Of a stretch of DNA of 9,001 nucleotides, positions 6,971 through 9,001 are shown one piece after another. The position numbers were made by a program, and so were the translations under genes. How positions within the stretch are numbered: position 1 is the first letter of the stretch; each line of letters begins with the position of its first letter. The notes beneath the pieces were generated by a model. It searched no databases. It was not told where the DNA came from and saw only the letters and a list, made by a program, of their open reading frames with translations. This stretch comes from JAGUYA01 sp043802425 (GTDB lineage: Bacteria; Omnitrophota; Gorgyraeia; Gygaellales; Profunditerraquicolaceae), in assembly GCA_043802425.1 (NCBI GenBank), contig JAZDLA010000047.1:1-9001 (forward strand). Reading direction: 5' to 3'.

Positions 6971-6996
6971 AAGGCCGAGTGTAAATACTCGGCCTT
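6971..6996 (+). terminator. Intrinsic terminator between convergent genes
   Basis: AAGGCCGAGT, loop GTAAAT, ACTCGGCCTT: a perfect 10-bp stem followed on the plus strand by TCAATTTTAT. It lies 32 bases past the TPR gene stop and 40 bases past the end of the EF-hand gene. The symmetric stem could serve both strands, but the better T tract is on the plus strand. Confidence 0.85.
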
Positions 6997-7036
6997 TCAA
7001 TTTTATCCCCCCTATATATATCTATCTTCCTTATCT

Positions 7037-8023
7037 TTATCTTTTCTGCTGACTACCGCTGTCTCCGCCGGAGGGACCGCCGCTATGAGGACCACCTCCC
7101 TGCGCACTGCCACTACGATCTCCTTTTGGTTTCACGCCTTGAATTTGCGGTGGGCTGTCTCCTCGTCTTTCTTCTTTACCACGCTGGAGGTCTCGATGAT
7201 CTCTATGAAGCCCCCTCTGGTCACCTCGAAGTTCCCTCTGGTCATTTTTGAGCTCACGAATATCCTGCTTAAGCCCTTTCTTATCACCATCGCGAAGATC
7301 CTCTCTGATTTCTTTCCTATCCTGCCGGATTTCTCTACGGTCGCCTTGGATTTCACGAATATCCCTGCGAATTTCCCTGCGTTCTCCTTGAATCTCTTTT
7401 TTGCCCTGACGATCAGGACCTACGCCCGGCCCACCTTGCGGCCCGGGAGGATTATTCCAATTGTTTCCTAATCCGCCTGACGGACTCCCCGGAGGATTAT
7501 TATTATCCCGTCCCATCCTGCGCTCTCCAAACGCCTTTCTTTCTGCCTCATCGACCTTCCCATCCTTATTAGTATCAGCTATTCGTTTCTGCCACGCCTC
7601 TCTTTCAGCCTGGTCGACTTTACCATCTTTATTGGTATCTATCTCTTTTAATCGTTTTTCTCTGACATCATCCTTAAGTTCACGCCTGGCATCACGCATA
7701 TCTTTCATATCCTGCTGCTTCTCTTGAATATTTTCTTTATGAACGGCCCTCATCTGCTCTTTAAGCCTATTGGCTGTCGCCATATCTCCCGTTGCGACAG
7801 CGTTATCTATTTGCTGCCACAATTGTTTTTCTTCGGTCCTGGCTGCCTGAGCATCTTGCTTCATCTCTTGGTGCTGTTCTTTAATCTGCTGCCTGTCAGA
7901 ACGTAACTCCTGTTTTATTCCTCCATTTGTAGAGCCTGTCTCTTGAGCATATATTTTAGAGACACCAAGCAATAATAAAAGATAAAAAACCACGCTAGCC
8001 AATATAAGAAACGGCTTTTTCAT
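7037..8023 (-). CDS. Exported EF-hand protein with charged heptad-repeat C-terminal region
   Basis: A 328-aa protein of unknown function. Residues 1-26 are a classic signal peptide (MKK, a hydrophobic core, then KIYA cut before QE), so it is periplasmic or secreted. Residues 38-126 are helical and rich in Q, K and E. Two canonical 12-residue EF-hand loops follow: 129-140 (DTNKDGKVDQAE) and 150-161 (DTNKDGKVDEAE), with Asp/Asn at calcium positions 1, 3 and 5, Gly at 6 and Glu at 12. Their starts are 21 residues apart, closer than in a normal EF-hand pair, so one short helix must be shared. A Pro/Gly/Asn-rich linker (173-207) leads to heptads of the form RREIRxD (208-288), then a Gly/Ser/Pro tail. 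AGGAGGG (8029-8035) is a strong ribosome site 5 bases before the ATG. Its own promoter precedes it. Calcium binding is likely; the physiological role is unknown. Confidence 0.85.
   Translation of the reverse strand: MKKPFLILASVVFYLLLLLGVSKIYAQETGSTNGGIKQELRSDRQQIKEQHQEMKQDAQAARTEEKQLWQQIDNAVATGDMATANRLKEQMRAVHKENIQEKQQDMKDMRDARRELKDDVREKRLKEIDTNKDGKVDQAEREAWQKRIADTNKDGKVDEAERKAFGERRMGRDNNNPPGSPSGGLGNNWNNPPGPQGGPGVGPDRQGKKEIQGERREIRRDIREIQGDRREIRQDRKEIREDLRDGDKKGLKQDIRELKNDQRELRGDQRGLHRDHRDLQRGKEERRGDSPPQIQGVKPKGDRSGSAQGGGPHSGGPSGGDSGSQQKR
7157..7402 (-). repeat. In-gene heptad (21-base) repeat region
   Basis: This stretch encodes residues 208-289 of the EF-hand protein. A single Ile or Leu recurs every seven residues in two registers: 211, 218, 225, 232, 239, then 251, 258, 265, 272, 279. 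Nearly everything between is Arg, Lys, Asp, Glu or Gln. The register slips at the DGDKKG insert (245-250). Confidence 0.75.
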
Positions 8024-8049
8024 CTATTCCCTCCTATTTACTTAGCTAT

Positions 8050-8078
8050 ATTTTACTTCTGACAAAAACGCTGCGCAA
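8050..8078 (-). promoter_or_regulatory. Putative promoter of the EF-hand protein gene
   Basis: On the minus strand, TTGCGC (8073-8078), a 17-base spacer and TAAAAT (8050-8055). The leader to the ATG at 8023 is about 20 bases and carries the AGGAGGG ribosome site, unlike the near-leaderless promoters in this window. Confidence 0.5.
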
Positions 8079-8141
8079 GTATTTTATTTCTGTAGAATAG
8101 ACCGCACTTTTAGCGCAAGGATAGCCCATAAGTTAATATGG

Positions 8142-8801
8142 CTATATTTTTTCTGCGCAAATAAATAACTGTTTACCGAAAATAGAATGGAGAAATTTTA
8201 TTTTTAAATATATTCTTACTAAAAACGGTATTTTGGGGAATCTGCTTTTTGTGCTATAGGGCAAAAATTTAGGCCTGCATTCTAATATTTTAAAACCGTT
8301 TGTTTCCAGAACTTCGGATAAGCTCAAGTCATCTAACGGCGTGATGTGGTCAAAAAAATTCCAGTAGTCTTTATAGCAATATCTTATATTTGGCTGGATA
8401 ACTAAAAACTTACCCTGCATTTTCAGGATACGCCGGGCTTCTTTAAGCGTCTTTATAATGTTTTCTTTAGAAAGGTGCTCAAAGAAATTACTGGTAAATA
8501 TTATATCGCAAGAATTATCTCTTATCTGGAACATATCCGTAGAAGTTGATTGTATTATCTCTATGTCTGAATTGGCAAAATTTTTAATATCCGGCTTTAA
8601 ATCCAGCGCTATTTTTTTCTTTGCACAGATATTATTTATAAACTCACAATGGCCCGCGCCGATTTCTAATACTACGGCGTCCTCAGGAATAAACCTTTGA
8701 AAGAAATACCGGCAAAGAACCCGCCACATTCTATTACGAAATTCTCTTTCTGCGTTAAACCTTCTCTGATAAATTGTTCTTAAGTTAACAGCCGTAACCA
8801 T
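8142..8801 (-). CDS. Class I SAM-dependent methyltransferase (Methyltransf_11-like)
   Basis: A 219-aa cytosolic enzyme, predicted to transfer a methyl group from S-adenosylmethionine. Motif I is VVLEIGAGHCEF (43-54), and the acidic residue at the end of strand 2 is D67 (ALDLKPD). The strand-4 region has IIFTSNFFEHLSKE, followed by the ARRILKMQGKFLVIQPN block typical of the family. The PNIRYCYKDYWNFFDHITPLD segment is typical of methyltransferases found beside glycosyltransferases in surface-polysaccharide loci, so a glycan or lipid-linked substrate is plausible but not shown. Length is normal. The ribosome site GGTGA (8806-8810) lies 5 bases before the ATG, and a promoter precedes it. The gene is 118 bases upstream of the EF-hand gene, which has its own promoter, so an operon is not required. 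Confidence 0.87.
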   Translation of the reverse strand: MVTAVNLRTIYQRRFNAEREFRNRMWRVLCRYFFQRFIPEDAVVLEIGAGHCEFINNICAKKKIALDLKPDIKNFANSDIEIIQSTSTDMFQIRDNSCDIIFTSNFFEHLSKENIIKTLKEARRILKMQGKFLVIQPNIRYCYKDYWNFFDHITPLDDLSLSEVLETNGFKILECRPKFLPYSTKSRFPKIPFLVRIYLKIKFLHSIFGKQLFICAEKI

Positions 8802-8819
8802 CTTCTCACCCTCGACGAT

Positions 8820-8848
8820 ATTTTACCTTAGATAAAAACTCCTCACAA
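8820..8848 (-). promoter_or_regulatory. Putative promoter of the methyltransferase gene
   Basis: On the minus strand, TTGTGA (8843-8848), a 17-base spacer and TAAAAT (8820-8825). The ATG at 8801 is 18 bases past the -10, with a GGGTGAG ribosome site between. Confidence 0.5.
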
Positions 8849-8911
8849 TATTTTTTATTGCAATAGCCGAAAACAAAAAAATCAAGCGAGAATAATCACT
8901 ACTATTAAAGC

Positions 8912-8956
8912 TAGCGGAAATAAGAGTTTTTTTAGCCGCTATATCAACTCTTATTT
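8912..8956. other. Interleaved inverted repeats at the right edge (hairpin or pseudoknot-like)
   Basis: A perfect 11-base inverted repeat, AAATAAGAGTT (8918-8928) with AACTCTTATTT (8946-8956), encloses a 17-base loop. A second pair, TAGCGG (8912-8917) with CCGCTA (8936-8941), interleaves with it, so the two stems are exclusive or form a pseudoknot. It may end a gene entering from the right on the minus strand, but no clear T tract follows on either strand. The rest of 8802-9001 holds the methyltransferase promoter and no gene I can support. Confidence 0.4.
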
Positions 8957-9001
8957 TGATCTCTTTAGCCGCCCCCTAAACTCCCCCCAGGGAAAGTATT
9001 T

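Noticed and set aside
7085..7471. 128-residue plus-strand open frame opposite the EF-hand gene
   Set aside because: It is the complement of Arg/Glu/Asp-rich heptad codons, has no ribosome site or recognisable domain, and sits opposite a gene with a signal peptide and clear motifs.
8121..8152. Hairpin ATAGCC...GGCTAT followed by TTTTTT at the methyltransferase stop
   Set aside because: The T run is on the plus strand, while the gene ends on the minus strand, where the hairpin is followed by CCTTGCGC. It could only terminate antisense transcription.
8073..8160. Three GCGCAA motifs spaced 40-42 bases apart as a possible regulator-binding array
   Set aside because: One is the -35 of the EF-hand gene and another lies in the methyltransferase coding end; a six-base motif three times is weak evidence.

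Overview
The window looks like a chromosomal segment from an uncultured Gram-negative-type bacterium. The protein style, the GGGGACACTT...AGAACCGTCCC repeats and the gene content most resemble Candidatus Omnitrophota (PVC superphylum). That assignment is an inference from familiarity, not from a marker gene. No rRNA, tRNA, CRISPR array, transposase or phage gene is visible.

Layout. (1) 1-1453, minus strand: a two-gene operon with a zinc-dependent medium-chain dehydrogenase followed, after 13 bases, by an LsrF-type class I aldolase cut by the left edge. (2) 1454-1591: a divergent promoter region carrying a 35-base REP-like element. (3) 1592-4273, plus strand: a GH94-type cellobiose/oligoglucan phosphorylase. 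(4) 4274-4369: a convergent gap holding two further copies of the REP-like element, head to head. (5) 4370-5092, minus strand: a STAS-PilZ fusion protein, probably a c-di-GMP effector. (6) 5093-5210: back-to-back promoters. (7) 5211-6938, plus strand: a polytopic TMTC-like GT-C protein with five C-terminal TPRs. (8) 6971-6996: a terminator hairpin between convergent genes. (9) 7037-8023, minus strand: an exported protein with two EF-hand loops and a long charged heptad region. (10) 8142-8801, minus strand: a class I SAM-dependent methyltransferase. (11) 8802-9001: non-coding, or the degenerate end of another minus-strand gene.

How the genes may work together. The left third is carbohydrate metabolism: phosphorolysis of a beta-glucan oligosaccharide, oxidation of a polyol or sugar, and a class I aldolase step. 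Joint action in one pathway is inferred from adjacency only. The middle and right hold a c-di-GMP-type signalling adaptor, a membrane glycosyltransferase-like protein, an exported calcium-binding-like protein and a methyltransferase. These fit a cell-envelope or glycan theme, but no linked operon ties them together.

The most notable pattern is regulatory. Six putative promoters share a -35 starting TTG (four with TTGC) and a 16-17 base gap to a TARAAT-like -10. In four of them the start codon lies only 8-10 bases beyond the -10 with no good Shine-Dalgarno, which predicts leaderless or near-leaderless mRNAs. This pattern also moves two start codons downstream of the longest open frames. I found no clear undescribed multi-gene system.
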